DNA from: DASYXZ01 sp035946625
Lineage (GTDB): Bacteria > Acidobacteriota > Terriglobia > UBA7540
Direction: 5' to 3'
Length of the DNA: 64,000 bases
Assembly: GCA_035946625.1 (NCBI GenBank)
Contig: DASYZE010000081.1
Coordinates: 1 to 64,000 of the forward strand
Positions 8,967 to 17,347 of this stretch are shown piece by piece. A program made the position numbers and the translations under genes. The notes under the pieces are model-generated. The model did no database searches, was not told the origin of the DNA, and worked only from the letters and a program-made list of their open reading frames with translations. The stretch's first letter is position 1; each line of letters opens with the position of its first letter.

Positions 8967-9731
8967 TTGGCCACGGTCATTGTGATCGCAAACCAGAAGG
9001 GCGGCGTTGGCAAGACGACGACGGCCATTAACCTTGCCGCCGCCTTTGCGCAGAAAAAGAAGCGGACCCTTTTGATCGACCTGGACCCCCAGGCCAACAG
9101 CACGCTCACCTTTTTCTCCCCGGAAGAAATCACAAGTTCAATTTATGACGTGCTGGCGGACCATCAATTGACGCTGGCTGAAATTGTGAAGCCGACGAAA
9201 TGCGCCAACCTGGCCATCGCGCCCTCAAGAATTTCCCTGGCCAAGCTGGAATCCACCCTGGTGGGCCAGTTTGACGGGCCTTTTCGCTTAAAGGATGCCA
9301 TCACGCCCGTCCGAAAAGATTTTGACTTCATCCTGATTGACACGCCGCCCACCCTCGGCATCATGACCGTGAACGCCTTTGTGGCCGCCACCCACCTGCT
9401 GGTGCCCATCCAGGCCGCCTATTACGCCCTGGAAGGGACGGACGATCTCATGGAAACGCTGGAACGCATTCGCGCCCGGCCCAATCCCGATCTTCAACTG
9501 CTGGGCGTGCTGGTGACTTTATTCGACAAGCGCACCAACCTGGCTCGTGATACCTTGAAGCATCTGCAGAAAACTTTTGGCAATAAGATTTTCAAAACGG
9601 TGATTGGCAAGAATGTGCGCCTGGAAGAAAGCCCGGCGTACAAGGAAACCATTTTTACCTTTGCCCCTGACTCCTCCGCCGCGGAGGAGTACGAGCGGCT
9701 GGCGCGGGAGGTATTACAGCGTGTCAAATAG
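8967..9731 (+). CDS. parA: ParA/Soj-type chromosome partition ATPase
   Basis: ParA forms the nucleoid-bound gradient that moves ParB-parS complexes. The 254-residue protein starts with the deviant Walker A box KGGVGKTTTAINLA, and has the switch region DLDPQANSTL and the Walker B-like FILIDTPPTLG. It has no N-terminal DNA-binding extension, as in chromosomal ParA. The start is TTG, supported by a GGAG 6-7 bases upstream and by the family start just before VIVIANQKGG. Its end overlaps parB by 11 bases, implying coupled translation. Confidence 0.94.
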   Translation: MATVIVIANQKGGVGKTTTAINLAAAFAQKKKRTLLIDLDPQANSTLTFFSPEEITSSIYDVLADHQLTLAEIVKPTKCANLAIAPSRISLAKLESTLVGQFDGPFRLKDAITPVRKDFDFILIDTPPTLGIMTVNAFVAATHLLVPIQAAYYALEGTDDLMETLERIRARPNPDLQLLGVLVTLFDKRTNLARDTLKHLQKTFGNKIFKTVIGKNVRLEESPAYKETIFTFAPDSSAAEEYERLAREVLQRVK

Positions 9732-10545
9732 ACGCACGGGATTACCCATCGCCTTAAAAATGAGGCACAACGCTCACTACGTGGAAGAGATTATTTCACG
9801 CAGCGGCGCCGCCATCGGGCGCATGATCGCCATCGAGCAAATCCAGCCCAACGCCGACCAGCCGCGTAAGGATCGCGGCGATATCCGCGGCCTCACCGAG
9901 TCCGTGCGCGAGAAGGGCGTACTGGAACCTCTTTTGGTCCGCTACCTTCCCGAATCGGAGAAGTACATGATCATCTCCGGCGAGCGCCGCTTCCACGCCT
10001 CGCGCGCCGCCGGACTGGCTGAGGTTCCCTGCATCGTCAAGGACGCCGATGACGTTGAAACCCTGGAGCTGGCGCTGATTGAAAACCTGCACCGCAAAGA
10101 CCTGACCCCGTTTGAAGAAGCCGACGGCGTGCAGGCGCTGGGCGAACGGTTCGCGTTGACCCATGAAGACATCGCCAGGAAGATTGGGAAGTCGCGCTCG
10201 TCGATTACCGAATCCCTTACCCTGCGCTCCATTCCCGACGAAATCAAGGCGCTGGCGGTGGAAAGCGGCGTGCTCTCGAAATCCCAGTTGCTTCAGGTGG
10301 CGCGCCAGCCCAGCGAAGCCAAAATGCGCGACCTGGTTCGGCGTTTCTCCCTGGGATTAGTCAATCGCGAACAGGCGCGTGAGGAGCGCCACCCGGAGAA
10401 GAAGCCTCGTAACGCCGTCTTCCGTTTTGTCCCGCCCGCCCGGGAATTCAAGCTGGTCATGCAGTTCAGGAAGGGCACCGTCGAGCGTTCGGAAATCATT
10501 CAAGCCCTGCGCGATATTCTTGCCAAACTTGAATCCGAAAGCTGA
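9721..10545 (+). CDS. parB: ParB/Spo0J-type partition protein
   Basis: ParB binds parS and loads onto DNA as a CTP-dependent clamp. The 274-residue protein has the N-terminal nuclease-like/CTPase domain (IQPNADQPRKD, SGERRFHASRAAGL, and the ENLHRKDLTPFEEA block), a helix-turn-helix (EDIARKIGKSRSSITESL) and a short C-terminal dimerisation region. I chose the GTG at 9721: GGAGG precedes it by 8 bases inside the parA coding end, and residues upstream of it do not look like ParB. No parS-like palindrome (TGTTTCACGTGAAACA) was seen in the window. Confidence 0.93.
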   Translation: MSNRRTGLPIALKMRHNAHYVEEIISRSGAAIGRMIAIEQIQPNADQPRKDRGDIRGLTESVREKGVLEPLLVRYLPESEKYMIISGERRFHASRAAGLAEVPCIVKDADDVETLELALIENLHRKDLTPFEEADGVQALGERFALTHEDIARKIGKSRSSITESLTLRSIPDEIKALAVESGVLSKSQLLQVARQPSEAKMRDLVRRFSLGLVNREQAREERHPEKKPRNAVFRFVPPAREFKLVMQFRKGTVERSEIIQALRDILAKLESES

Positions 10546-10652
10546 AGCTTTTACTACTGACCACCAGGAAAGTAATCTTGACTCGCCCGTGAAGGATAAC
10601 CTTTGGCAGCAGGTGGGGAACCCGCAAAGGTAATTTAAGAGGCTGTTCGATC

Positions 10653-11000
10653 ATGGCCGAGTCGCAATCGCTCGAATTGACGCCAGGGCAGATGGCCACG
10701 CTTCAAAAGCTGCTGAATGCCGGGTTTCAATTTACTGCAATCGAGCACGTCACCCGGCACCTGGGAGTTCAGAAGGGCGGCTTCATCGCCCTACTCGATA
10801 CGGCGGACGGAAAACTGAAATTGTTCGGTCAAGTCGGCTATCGGATAGGCGAAGGAATTGGAATGTTGATCGAGCGCGGCGGCGCGCCCGCCTTTGTATG
10901 GAAGAAACAGGAAGTGGAGGCTACTCCTGAGCTTTTTGCGGCCTACCAGCGCGTGAGGGCGGAATTAACGGAGATGCTGAATACAAAAAACGAGGTTTGA
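10653..11000 (+). CDS. Small conserved-looking protein of unknown function after parB
   Basis: The 115-residue product is not recognised. It has no signal peptide, membrane segment or cysteine cluster. It alternates amphipathic helix (residues 8-30, TPGQMATLQKLLNAGFQF) and short strands (GGFIALLDTADGKLKLFGQVGY), and ends in a helix (ELFAAYQRVRAELTEML), suggesting a small alpha/beta cytosolic protein. The ATG has AAGAGG about 11 bases upstream. The 107-bp gap after parB contains an inverted repeat, CCTTTG near 10599 and CAAAGG near 10624. Codon use matches the neighbours, which supports a real gene. A link to partitioning would be guesswork. Confidence 0.7.
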   Translation: MAESQSLELTPGQMATLQKLLNAGFQFTAIEHVTRHLGVQKGGFIALLDTADGKLKLFGQVGYRIGEGIGMLIERGGAPAFVWKKQEVEATPELFAAYQRVRAELTEMLNTKNEV

Positions 11001-11117
11001 ATTGTGAAGTACGAATTAAGAAGTCTGAGTTGTGAAGGTTGAACGTGGGCGGCTTGCAAGCGACGGAAATTTCTACTTCCCGGAATGGGCATGTTTCAAC
11101 CTGACCGCCTTAATTTT

Positions 11118-11168
11118 ACCCTTTAACCTTTATCCTTTAACCTTTAAACTTCACCCTTTAAACTTTCC
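11118..11168. repeat. Degenerate tandem CCTTTAA(C/A)-type short repeat
   Basis: The spacer before ypdA carries at least five imperfect, unequally spaced copies of a CCTTTAAC-like unit (CCCTTTAACC, ATCCTTTAACC, TTTAAACTTC, ACCCTTTAAAC). It leaves no room for a conventional ribosome binding site before the ypdA ATG. Confidence 0.7.
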
Positions 11169-11170
11169 TT

Positions 11171-12184
11171 ATGACTGAATTAATGGACGTCATTATCGTA
11201 GGCGCCGGACCCACCGGCCTGGCGTGCGGCATTGAAGCGGTGCGCGCCGGCCTGAAGACTTTGATCGTGGAAAAGGGCTGTCTGGTCAATTCCTTGTTCA
11301 CCTATCCCGCCAACATGACATTTTTTACCAGCCGGGAACTGCTGGAAATCGGCGAGTTGCCCCTGCCCAGCACCAACGTGAAACCCACGCGCGCGGAAGC
11401 CCTGGAGTATTACCGCCGGGTCGCGGATTATTTTCATTTGCCCATCCATTATCAGGAGCGTGTCAATCGAATTCGTCGTAGTCCCCTGGGGAGGAACCCC
11501 GGTGCCGCGCCTGAATTTGAAATTGAAACCGAAACCAGCGACGGAGCCAAACACACCCATCTGGCTCGCACGGCGATCATCGCCACCGGATACTACGACC
11601 TGCCCAATTATCTTGGGATTCCCGGTGAGGACCTGCCCAAGGTTTCTCACTACGCCCGCGAAGGCCATGAATATTTCGGACGCAAGGTGGCCGTGATTGG
11701 CGGCGCCAATTCCGCCGCTGTCACTTCGCTTGATCTTTACCGGCACGGGGCTGAGGTCACTCTGGTCAATCGCGGACGCGAGTTGAGCCGGCACATCAAG
11801 TATTGGATTCGCCCCGACCTGGAAAACCGGATCAAGGCGAACGCCATTCGCGCCTACTGGGAGAGCCGGGTCACTGAAATCACGCACGATTCGATTTCGA
11901 TTCAAACTGAGGCGGGCCAAACGGTACGACTTGAAAACGATTTCGTCTTTGCCCTCACCGGCTACCATCCCGACGTGGATTTGTTGCGGGGGGCCGGCAT
12001 CCAGGTCCATCCGGAGAGCTACCGCCCGGCATTGAACCCCGAAACCCTGGAGAGCAATGTTCCGGGTCTTTATGTCGCGGGCGTGGTCGTTTCCGGCCTT
12101 CAGACCAATGAAATTTTTATTGAAAATGGCCGTTTCCACGGCAAACTGATCATCGCCGACATCAAGCGGAAGATTTGTCGGTAG
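11171..12184 (+). CDS. ypdA: YpdA-family bacillithiol disulfide reductase-like flavoprotein
   Basis: YpdA-family enzymes are FAD- and NADPH-dependent reductases proposed to reduce bacillithiol disulfide. The 337-residue protein has an N-terminal FAD Rossmann motif (IIVGAGPTGLACG), the family-typical YPANMTFFTSRELLEIG, and a second dinucleotide motif (VAVIGGANSAAVTSLDLYR). It lacks the CxxC redox pair of thioredoxin reductase, as expected for YpdA. Activity is inferred from family membership; no bacillithiol synthesis gene lies in the window. A second in-frame ATG at 11183 is possible, and neither start has a good Shine-Dalgarno. Confidence 0.85.
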   Translation: MTELMDVIIVGAGPTGLACGIEAVRAGLKTLIVEKGCLVNSLFTYPANMTFFTSRELLEIGELPLPSTNVKPTRAEALEYYRRVADYFHLPIHYQERVNRIRRSPLGRNPGAAPEFEIETETSDGAKHTHLARTAIIATGYYDLPNYLGIPGEDLPKVSHYAREGHEYFGRKVAVIGGANSAAVTSLDLYRHGAEVTLVNRGRELSRHIKYWIRPDLENRIKANAIRAYWESRVTEITHDSISIQTEAGQTVRLENDFVFALTGYHPDVDLLRGAGIQVHPESYRPALNPETLESNVPGLYVAGVVVSGLQTNEIFIENGRFHGKLIIADIKRKICR

Positions 12185-12253
12185 GTGGGTTGCTGAATCT
12201 TTGGAACGTTTCAAGCCCGTGCGAATTCCCACACGCGGTGGGCAGGCCGTGGA

Positions 12254-12961
12254 CTACTGGGAACTCTGGTCTGTCGCTCCTGTCATTTTGCTCCCCGGAA
12301 CGTCTCGAGAAATCAGGAAGCTCAATTCCGTACCCTGGGCCAGCACCAGGTCCTTATGCTTTTTGATGAGGCTATGAATCAGGCTCGTCGCGGCGCCTAT
12401 CCCCAGGCCATATAAACTTCCGGTTCCACCATCCGCGATCGCACCCACCCCGGCTCCCACTCCAGCGCCGATGCCCGCCTCCTTGGCCGCATCCTTTTTG
12501 CTTTTCCCTTCGCCCACCACCGTTCCTTCATCGCCTTTCACGTGCGCCCCGCCCGCTCCCTTGGCGTTGCGGAGTCCTGCTCCCACGGTGTACTTGATGT
12601 CCGTGGTGGTGGTGATACTGTCGGCCACCAGGCGCATTTCGCCCACGCCTTTGGCGCGCCCGGGTTCTTTAATGAAGGTAACATGTCCTTCCAAAGTGCT
12701 TCCTTCCTGGACGATCTCTTCTCCCTTGGCGAATACCGGCTCCACCACGCGGGCGGTGAAGAGATCCCCGTCCCGGCTGGTCTTCGTGCTCAGCATGGTG
12801 GTCAGCTCGGCGCGTATTTCCGTGCCGGCAGGGATGCTAACCACATCTGCCGCTGGGGTGCTGGCAGGCGGTGGTGGCGTGCTGACCTGCGCGCGCGCCG
12901 CGCCGAAAGGGAACGTGGCCATAAGCAATGCGGCCATCACGGCAAGAGCTGAGTTTCTCAT
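12254..12961 (-). CDS. Secreted protein with glycine-zipper segment, unknown function
   Basis: The 235-residue protein has a signal peptide (residues 1-24, ending AARAQ), a Pro/Ala spacer, then a beta-rich domain beginning SIPAGTEIRAELTTMLSTKTSRDGDLF and containing GSTLEGHVTFIKEPGRAKG. A glycine-zipper stretch (AGIGAGVGAGVGAIADGG, about residues 165-182) follows, then a basic helix. Proteins of this pattern are frequent in Acidobacteria and carry no assigned role. The glycine-zipper suggests contact with a membrane or self-assembly, which is inference. The gene converges on ypdA, with 69 bp between the stops. Confidence 0.8.
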   Translation of the reverse strand: MRNSALAVMAALLMATFPFGAARAQVSTPPPPASTPAADVVSIPAGTEIRAELTTMLSTKTSRDGDLFTARVVEPVFAKGEEIVQEGSTLEGHVTFIKEPGRAKGVGEMRLVADSITTTTDIKYTVGAGLRNAKGAGGAHVKGDEGTVVGEGKSKKDAAKEAGIGAGVGAGVGAIADGGTGSLYGLGIGAATSLIHSLIKKHKDLVLAQGTELSFLISRDVPGSKMTGATDQSSQ

Positions 12962-13184
12962 TTGCTTTGTTCCTCAAAATGCGGGCGAAGCCCGCCTTGG
13001 AGTGCGGGAGCGCCAGCTACCGCCTTTGATCTTCGGTCGCCGAACGAATGCTGACTCCTCCTCATTCAGTCTACCTCTACCCAGCCGGTCCGTACATCCT
13101 GCATGGAGTTAGATTCAATCAGCCGCGCGCCTGTTGCACGCTTCTCGAATCTTACAAGACCCGCAGGGGTAGCGGAAACGAGGG

Positions 13185-13213
13185 TTGACCGGCCGCCGCG
13201 ATTCCACTATATT
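13185..13213 (+). promoter_or_regulatory. Consensus-like sigma-70 promoter of nuoI
   Basis: TTGACC at 13185-13190 and TATATT at 13208-13213 are separated by exactly 17 bases. Transcription would begin near 13220, about 10 bases before the nuoI ATG at 13230. This argues against the in-frame TTG at 13185 as a start codon. Confidence 0.6.
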
Positions 13214-13229
13214 GACCTTGGTACCAACG

Positions 13230-13700
13230 ATGCCCAACCTCCTGGTGGAAATTGCCGATTCCGCGGCCGCGCTCGCCAAGGGCTTCACCATCACCCTTCG
13301 GACCATGTTCCAGCGCACGGTCACGGAAAATTATCCCGACGAGCCCGTCCATTTTGAGGACCGCTATCGCGGCATCCATGTCCTGCGTCGGGACGAGAAC
13401 GGCTTGGAGAAATGCGTGGCGTGTTTCCTTTGTGCCGCGGCCTGCCCCTCAAATTGCATTTATATCGAAGCCGCAGAAAATACAGCCGACAAACGCATCA
13501 GCGCCGCCGAGCGCTACGCCAAGGTTTACAATATTGATTACAATCGGTGCATTTTTTGCGGCTATTGCGTGGAAGCCTGCCCGTGCGATGCCATTACTCA
13601 CGGGCAGGGGTTTGAAATCGCCGCCTATAACACCAACGAGCTCGTCTGGCGCAAGGAACAGCTCTTGGATAAGATGCCCGCTTCTGCCGCCACCAAGTAA
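13230..13700 (+). CDS. nuoI: NuoI-like 2x[4Fe-4S] ferredoxin subunit, orphan copy
   Basis: NuoI carries clusters N6a and N6b of complex I. The 156-residue protein has two complete CxxCxxCxxxCP motifs (Cys62/65/68/72 and Cys107/110/113/117) with family residues around them (LEKCVACFLCAAACPSNCI and RCIFCGYCVEACPCDAI) and an N-terminal amphipathic helix that would lie on the membrane. No other nuo gene is within the window: the neighbours are a secreted protein upstream and DUF3443 convergent downstream. The start at ATG 13230 follows a good promoter. It could be a displaced nuoI or a specialised ferredoxin. Confidence 0.88.
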   Translation: MPNLLVEIADSAAALAKGFTITLRTMFQRTVTENYPDEPVHFEDRYRGIHVLRRDENGLEKCVACFLCAAACPSNCIYIEAAENTADKRISAAERYAKVYNIDYNRCIFCGYCVEACPCDAITHGQGFEIAAYNTNELVWRKEQLLDKMPASAATK

Positions 13701-13730
13701 GCCGCCAATTTATTTTAAGACACTCATTTT

Positions 13731-13750
13731 CGCGTTCTTTTTAGAACGCG
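13731..13750. terminator. Perfect hairpin between convergent nuoI and the DUF3443 gene
   Basis: CGCGTTCT (13731-13738) pairs perfectly with AGAACGCG (13743-13750) around a TTTT loop. It begins 30 bases after the nuoI stop and overlaps the stop codon of the opposing gene. It could terminate nuoI transcription, although a long T-run after the stem is missing on either strand. Confidence 0.4.
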
Positions 13751-15735
13751 TAATACCCGTTGGGAGCGCTGGCTCCGTTGGGAGTCGTCGTCCCCATAAT
13801 CCCCACGTAGACGTTGCGGCCGAAAAAGAACGGCAGCCCGAAATCAAAGGAATCATTTGCCGCGCCGGTCCCGCTGTCTCCGCCCAAATCGTTGAAAGCG
13901 GCAAAGCTCGGATTACTGTTAAATAGCCCCAGAGCATTGGCGATGGCAATAAAGACCGTTCCCGAACCAACCCCATTCAATCCCGTGAGCCCGATATTCG
14001 GGATATTCAGGGTCGAGGCTGGACAGTAGTAGCCAATGTCCGTGGTGCCGATCATACAGTCGCTGATGCCAAGGGTGGTGTGATCAGAAATGTAGAAAGC
14101 CTCTGAACCGCTGTCGAGATAGCTCGGGTTGGTGGAGGAATTATAGGTCACCCCATTAAAGTCAATTGTTGGGAAGCTTCCATTTTGGTCCAGGGCGTAG
14201 AGTTGCGCCGTGCCCAGTGTATTGGGAAAACACCCTTGCGGAGACCCCGGGCAGGTTTCAGTTTCGATTCCAAAAACCAGCGTGCCGGCCACAGTGGCTT
14301 GTCCGGCCGGAGGTATGGATGGTAGCTGGAGGATCACCCCGTTTGTGTCTGCTGAAGCGAACGCTGAAACGGGATTCCACACCTGATTCTCCAGGGGTAC
14401 GGCAGTTAGCTGGCACGAACTGAGTGTGCTGGTGCAGACAAGGTAAGGATAAGGTGAAATGGAAGTGGTTGAGGAAGTGCAATTGCCGCCGCAGTCTTGG
14501 GCATAATTGGCAACACCCAGAATGCCGTTCGCCCCCAGCAGGGCTACCGTGCTATCGCTCGGTCCGAGTCCAGAGGTGCACGGGGCTACCGACGGCGCGG
14601 TCGCATTGGCAGTGATAACTTGAATGGGAACTCCCGAATTCGCAGTTTGGCCCGGGGTTTCCGATGCCGTTTCCCCGCCAATTTGCACCGTTGCCAACTG
14701 CACCGGCCCCCAATTATAAGACGTATCCCCGTATTCGACGCACTCATAAAGCGGGTTGTTGTTCGAATCCGTGATCGCTGGCAATGTAACACTTCCCATC
14801 TGGTCCGACAGGACGCGCAGCCCAATCGATCCCGTATCCACCAGGACGTTGGAGATGGTGGCGCAAGTGGTGGTCCCGGGCGCACAAATGGTGACGGTGG
14901 TAAATATCCCGTTGTAGTACGAGCTGGTGGTAGCGGTGGGAGGTCCCGAGTTTCCGTTGGGCCCGAAGTTGACATTCACATCCACCGCATTGTCGCTGAA
15001 TCCCGAGCCGGTCAGGGCGACGGTCTGGGTAGTGCCGGCCACCCCGTTGCTGTCATCCGTGATGGTGAGCGTGCCCGTGGCCGCACCCACCGCGGTGGGC
15101 GTCAAGGTTACAGTGATAGTGCAGCTTCCGCCCGCGCTCACGCCGCTGCCGCAGGTGTTGGTCTGGGAAAAGTCTCCCGTGACCGAAATATTCGTAATCG
15201 TCAACGCTTGAATCCCAATGTCGGTAAGAGTAACGCTCTGCGAGGGGCTGGGGGTGCCCACCATGACTTGCTGGGCAAAAGCTAGGGTCGAGGTCGAGAG
15301 TGAAACCGTTGAGGCCGCTGCCGACCCGCTTAAGCTTACCGTCTGCGGGCTGTTGCCGGCATTGTCCGTAACGGTCAGGGCGCCGGTGCGCGTGCCCGAT
15401 GCGGTGGGCGTAAAAATCACGCTGATGGCGCAACTCGCCCCCGAGGCCAGACTGGTCGCACAGTTATTCGTCTGGGCAAAATCTCCGCTGGTCGCGATGG
15501 CGGATAAGGTGAGGGTTCCACTTCCCGTGCTATTCAAGGTGACCGTCTGAGCCGCGCTCGGGGTGCCCACCGTTGGGCTGATGAAGGTAAGGCTTGTTGC
15601 GGACAGCGAAGCCGCCGGAGTAGTCGGGGTTGGAACAGGAGTGTTCCCGCCGCCACAACTGCATATAAAGATCAAAGCCATAACCACGACGAGAAATCGT
15701 CCTAAAATTGCAGATAAATCTTTTCTTGGAGTCAT
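13741..15735 (-). CDS. DUF3443 lipoprotein with choice-of-anchor-D-type repeats
   Basis: The 664-residue exported protein begins with a membrane-spanning signal ending in a lipobox-like ICSC, followed by a Thr/Pro linker. Two tandem beta-sandwich repeats of about 100 residues come next (each with a QTVTL run, SGDFAQTNNC or SGDFSQTNTC, then GALTVTDNAG or GTLTITDDSN), resembling choice-of-anchor-D/HYDIN-like domains. The C-terminal two thirds (from about DNAVDVNVNFGPNG) match DUF3443, including a VLVDTGSIGLRVL motif reminiscent of aspartic proteases. The ATG at 15735 has GAGGTG upstream and overlaps the DUF2844 stop (ATGA). Function is unknown; the DTG-like motif alone does not prove protease activity. 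Confidence 0.85.
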   Translation of the reverse strand: MTPRKDLSAILGRFLVVVMALIFICSCGGGNTPVPTPTTPAASLSATSLTFISPTVGTPSAAQTVTLNSTGSGTLTLSAIATSGDFAQTNNCATSLASGASCAISVIFTPTASGTRTGALTVTDNAGNSPQTVSLSGSAAASTVSLSTSTLAFAQQVMVGTPSPSQSVTLTDIGIQALTITNISVTGDFSQTNTCGSGVSAGGSCTITVTLTPTAVGAATGTLTITDDSNGVAGTTQTVALTGSGFSDNAVDVNVNFGPNGNSGPPTATTSSYYNGIFTTVTICAPGTTTCATISNVLVDTGSIGLRVLSDQMGSVTLPAITDSNNNPLYECVEYGDTSYNWGPVQLATVQIGGETASETPGQTANSGVPIQVITANATAPSVAPCTSGLGPSDSTVALLGANGILGVANYAQDCGGNCTSSTTSISPYPYLVCTSTLSSCQLTAVPLENQVWNPVSAFASADTNGVILQLPSIPPAGQATVAGTLVFGIETETCPGSPQGCFPNTLGTAQLYALDQNGSFPTIDFNGVTYNSSTNPSYLDSGSEAFYISDHTTLGISDCMIGTTDIGYYCPASTLNIPNIGLTGLNGVGSGTVFIAIANALGLFNSNPSFAAFNDLGGDSGTGAANDSFDFGLPFFFGRNVYVGIMGTTTPNGASAPNGYYAF

Positions 15736-16181
15736 TGCACCACCTCGGGTGAAACGTTGGTGGGCAATAGGCTGGGCACGTAGGCGTGTCCCTTCCAAAA
15801 CCGCATGTGGCCGCCGCTCACGAACACAAAATCTTTCGATTTTACGATCAGCCCTCTTCGGCGCCGAACCTGTGACTCTGCCGGTGAAGTGGTCTGAAGA
15901 TTCGAGGCATAGGAACCTAACAACTGCTGCAAGTCGGGCATGAAGGGCCCCTGCCAACCCACCCCAAATACCAGACCTTGCGGCGAAACAAATTCCCGCA
16001 CGATGGCGCCGTTTGCAGTCGTCAGCTGATGGACTTTATAGGCTTGCAAAACCTGAACGTGATCCTGACTCCGCGTTTGCTTTTGGTCCAGGCTCACGGA
16101 CGATTCATACTGACCCAGTTTGGCCCAAGCCTGAATGTTTCCCAGCATCAAGACAAGGAAAATCTTAAAAGTGCTTTTCAT
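15732..16181 (-). CDS. DUF2844 secreted protein
   Basis: The 149-residue product has a signal peptide (about 1-20, ending AWA) and a compact domain with LGQYESSVSLDQ, VREFVSPQGLVFGVGWQGPFMPDL and VSGGHMRFWKGHAYVP, the DUF2844 pattern. Function is unknown. An AGGAGTG lies 8 bases before the ATG. Its TGA overlaps the ATG of the DUF3443 gene, so the two are made from one message. DUF2844 and DUF3443 genes are known neighbours in Burkholderia-type genomes, which supports a joint envelope role. Confidence 0.85.
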   Translation of the reverse strand: MKSTFKIFLVLMLGNIQAWAKLGQYESSVSLDQKQTRSQDHVQVLQAYKVHQLTTANGAIVREFVSPQGLVFGVGWQGPFMPDLQQLLGSYASNLQTTSPAESQVRRRRGLIVKSKDFVFVSGGHMRFWKGHAYVPSLLPTNVSPEVVQ

Positions 16182-16700
16182 GCGTGATCACTCCTTTTTT
16201 TTTCATGATGGCGTCCCATCCGCTGTTCTGGAGACATACTTCCCCCATGACACTTTCTCCACTGCACCCAAAATAGTTCCAATAATCCATGCACGTGCAG
16301 GGCAGGTTCAAACCTTCGTTTTCCCAAAGCGCGAGCGTAAGACATCCCCGCTCCTTAGCCGCTGAACGATCGAACCGCGCAGGATGGCAATGGGCGATCC
16401 CACCCGCGGGGTTCTACTAGCGGTTGATGAGGAAATGAAGGGTTGGCGTTGTACGGAAAGGCGAGGTTTAAGGCTTGACGGTGAAGACCATTTGATTTTT
16501 CAACTGCTCCAGCTGGCCGTCTATCGCGTTGCCTATCCCATCCGAAGGGGCTATCGAAGGAGTGCAGGCACACTCGCGGCTCAAGCCCTTCATCCATCGC
16601 CGCTCTTCCAAGCTCTTGCACCACCCATAAATCGTTCTTCGCCTCGGCCTGTGGCAGGATAGAATTTTAGTTATATAATATCGGGCAAGGAGAGACTTCC
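16182..16700. other. Gene-free divergent spacer (519 bp)
   Basis: This spacer separates two divergent transcription units. I see no convincing gene. A TATAAT at 16674-16679 lies 21 bases before the methyltransferase GTG and is its likely -10 element; no good -35 is present at 17 bases. The DUF2844 ribosome binding site lies at the left edge next to a run of nine A (minus strand). Confidence 0.6.
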
Positions 16701-17315
16701 GTGGATGCAAAGACTCATTGGGACAAGATCTACACGACGAAAGCGCCCGACGCCGTCAGTTGGTATCGCCAGCATCTTGAAACCTCCCTGGCGTTAATCG
16801 AGCGGGCTGGAGACGCGCGCTCAGCCTCCATCATTGACGTGGGCGGTGGCCAATCAACGCTCGTTGACGATCTGCTCCTGCGCGGATACGAGAACATCAC
16901 CGTCCTCGATGTCTCTCAAACCGCAATTCACCTCACCAAGCGCCGGTTAGGCTCGGCCGCGAACCAAGTGCGCTGGCTTGCCGGTGACATCACCGAAATG
17001 GAACTGGAGCCACGCGCATACGACGTCTGGCACGATCGCGCGGTATTCCACTTTCTAACCACTCGGGAGCAGCGGAAGGCTTATGTCCGGCAGGTCGCCC
17101 GCAGCGTCAAGCCGGGCGGTCACATTATAGTCAGTGTGTTTGGCCCGGAAGGTCCTACGAAATGCAGCGGGCTCGAAGCCATCCGCTACGACGCCGAATC
17201 GCTACACGGCGAGTTTGGCTCGCGCTTCCGTCTGGTGGAGACTTGCAAGGAACTGCATTGCACACCATTGGGGGCCACACAACAGTTCCTTTACTGCTAC
17301 TGCCGTTTTGACTGA
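16701..17315 (+). CDS. Class I SAM-dependent methyltransferase
   Basis: The 204-residue protein has the Rossmann methyltransferase core: motif I IIDVGGGQSTLVDDLL, motif II around ITVLDVSQTAI, an acidic LAGDITEMEL, and the post-I DVWHDRAVFHFLT with a VKPGGHIIVSVFG motif. The opening HWDKIYTTKAPDAVSWYR is common in small methyltransferases acting on thiols, metalloids or quinones, so the substrate cannot be assigned. The start is GTG with AAGGAG 8 bases upstream. It stands alone, convergent with the large permease gene downstream. Confidence 0.85.
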   Translation: MDAKTHWDKIYTTKAPDAVSWYRQHLETSLALIERAGDARSASIIDVGGGQSTLVDDLLLRGYENITVLDVSQTAIHLTKRRLGSAANQVRWLAGDITEMELEPRAYDVWHDRAVFHFLTTREQRKAYVRQVARSVKPGGHIIVSVFGPEGPTKCSGLEAIRYDAESLHGEFGSRFRLVETCKELHCTPLGATQQFLYCYCRFD

Positions 17316-17347
17316 ACCTGCTCGATTTGCCCAATCGCTCAATAATC

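Noticed and set aside
8967..10545. Possible parS site near parAB
   Set aside because: No palindrome close to TGTTTCACGTGAAACA was found around the genes; CACGTGATA-like strings nearby are too short.
16355..16624. Minus-strand open frame of 89 codons in the spacer before the methyltransferase
   Set aside because: The product has no family resemblance, there is no ribosome binding site, and the composition is not protein-like.
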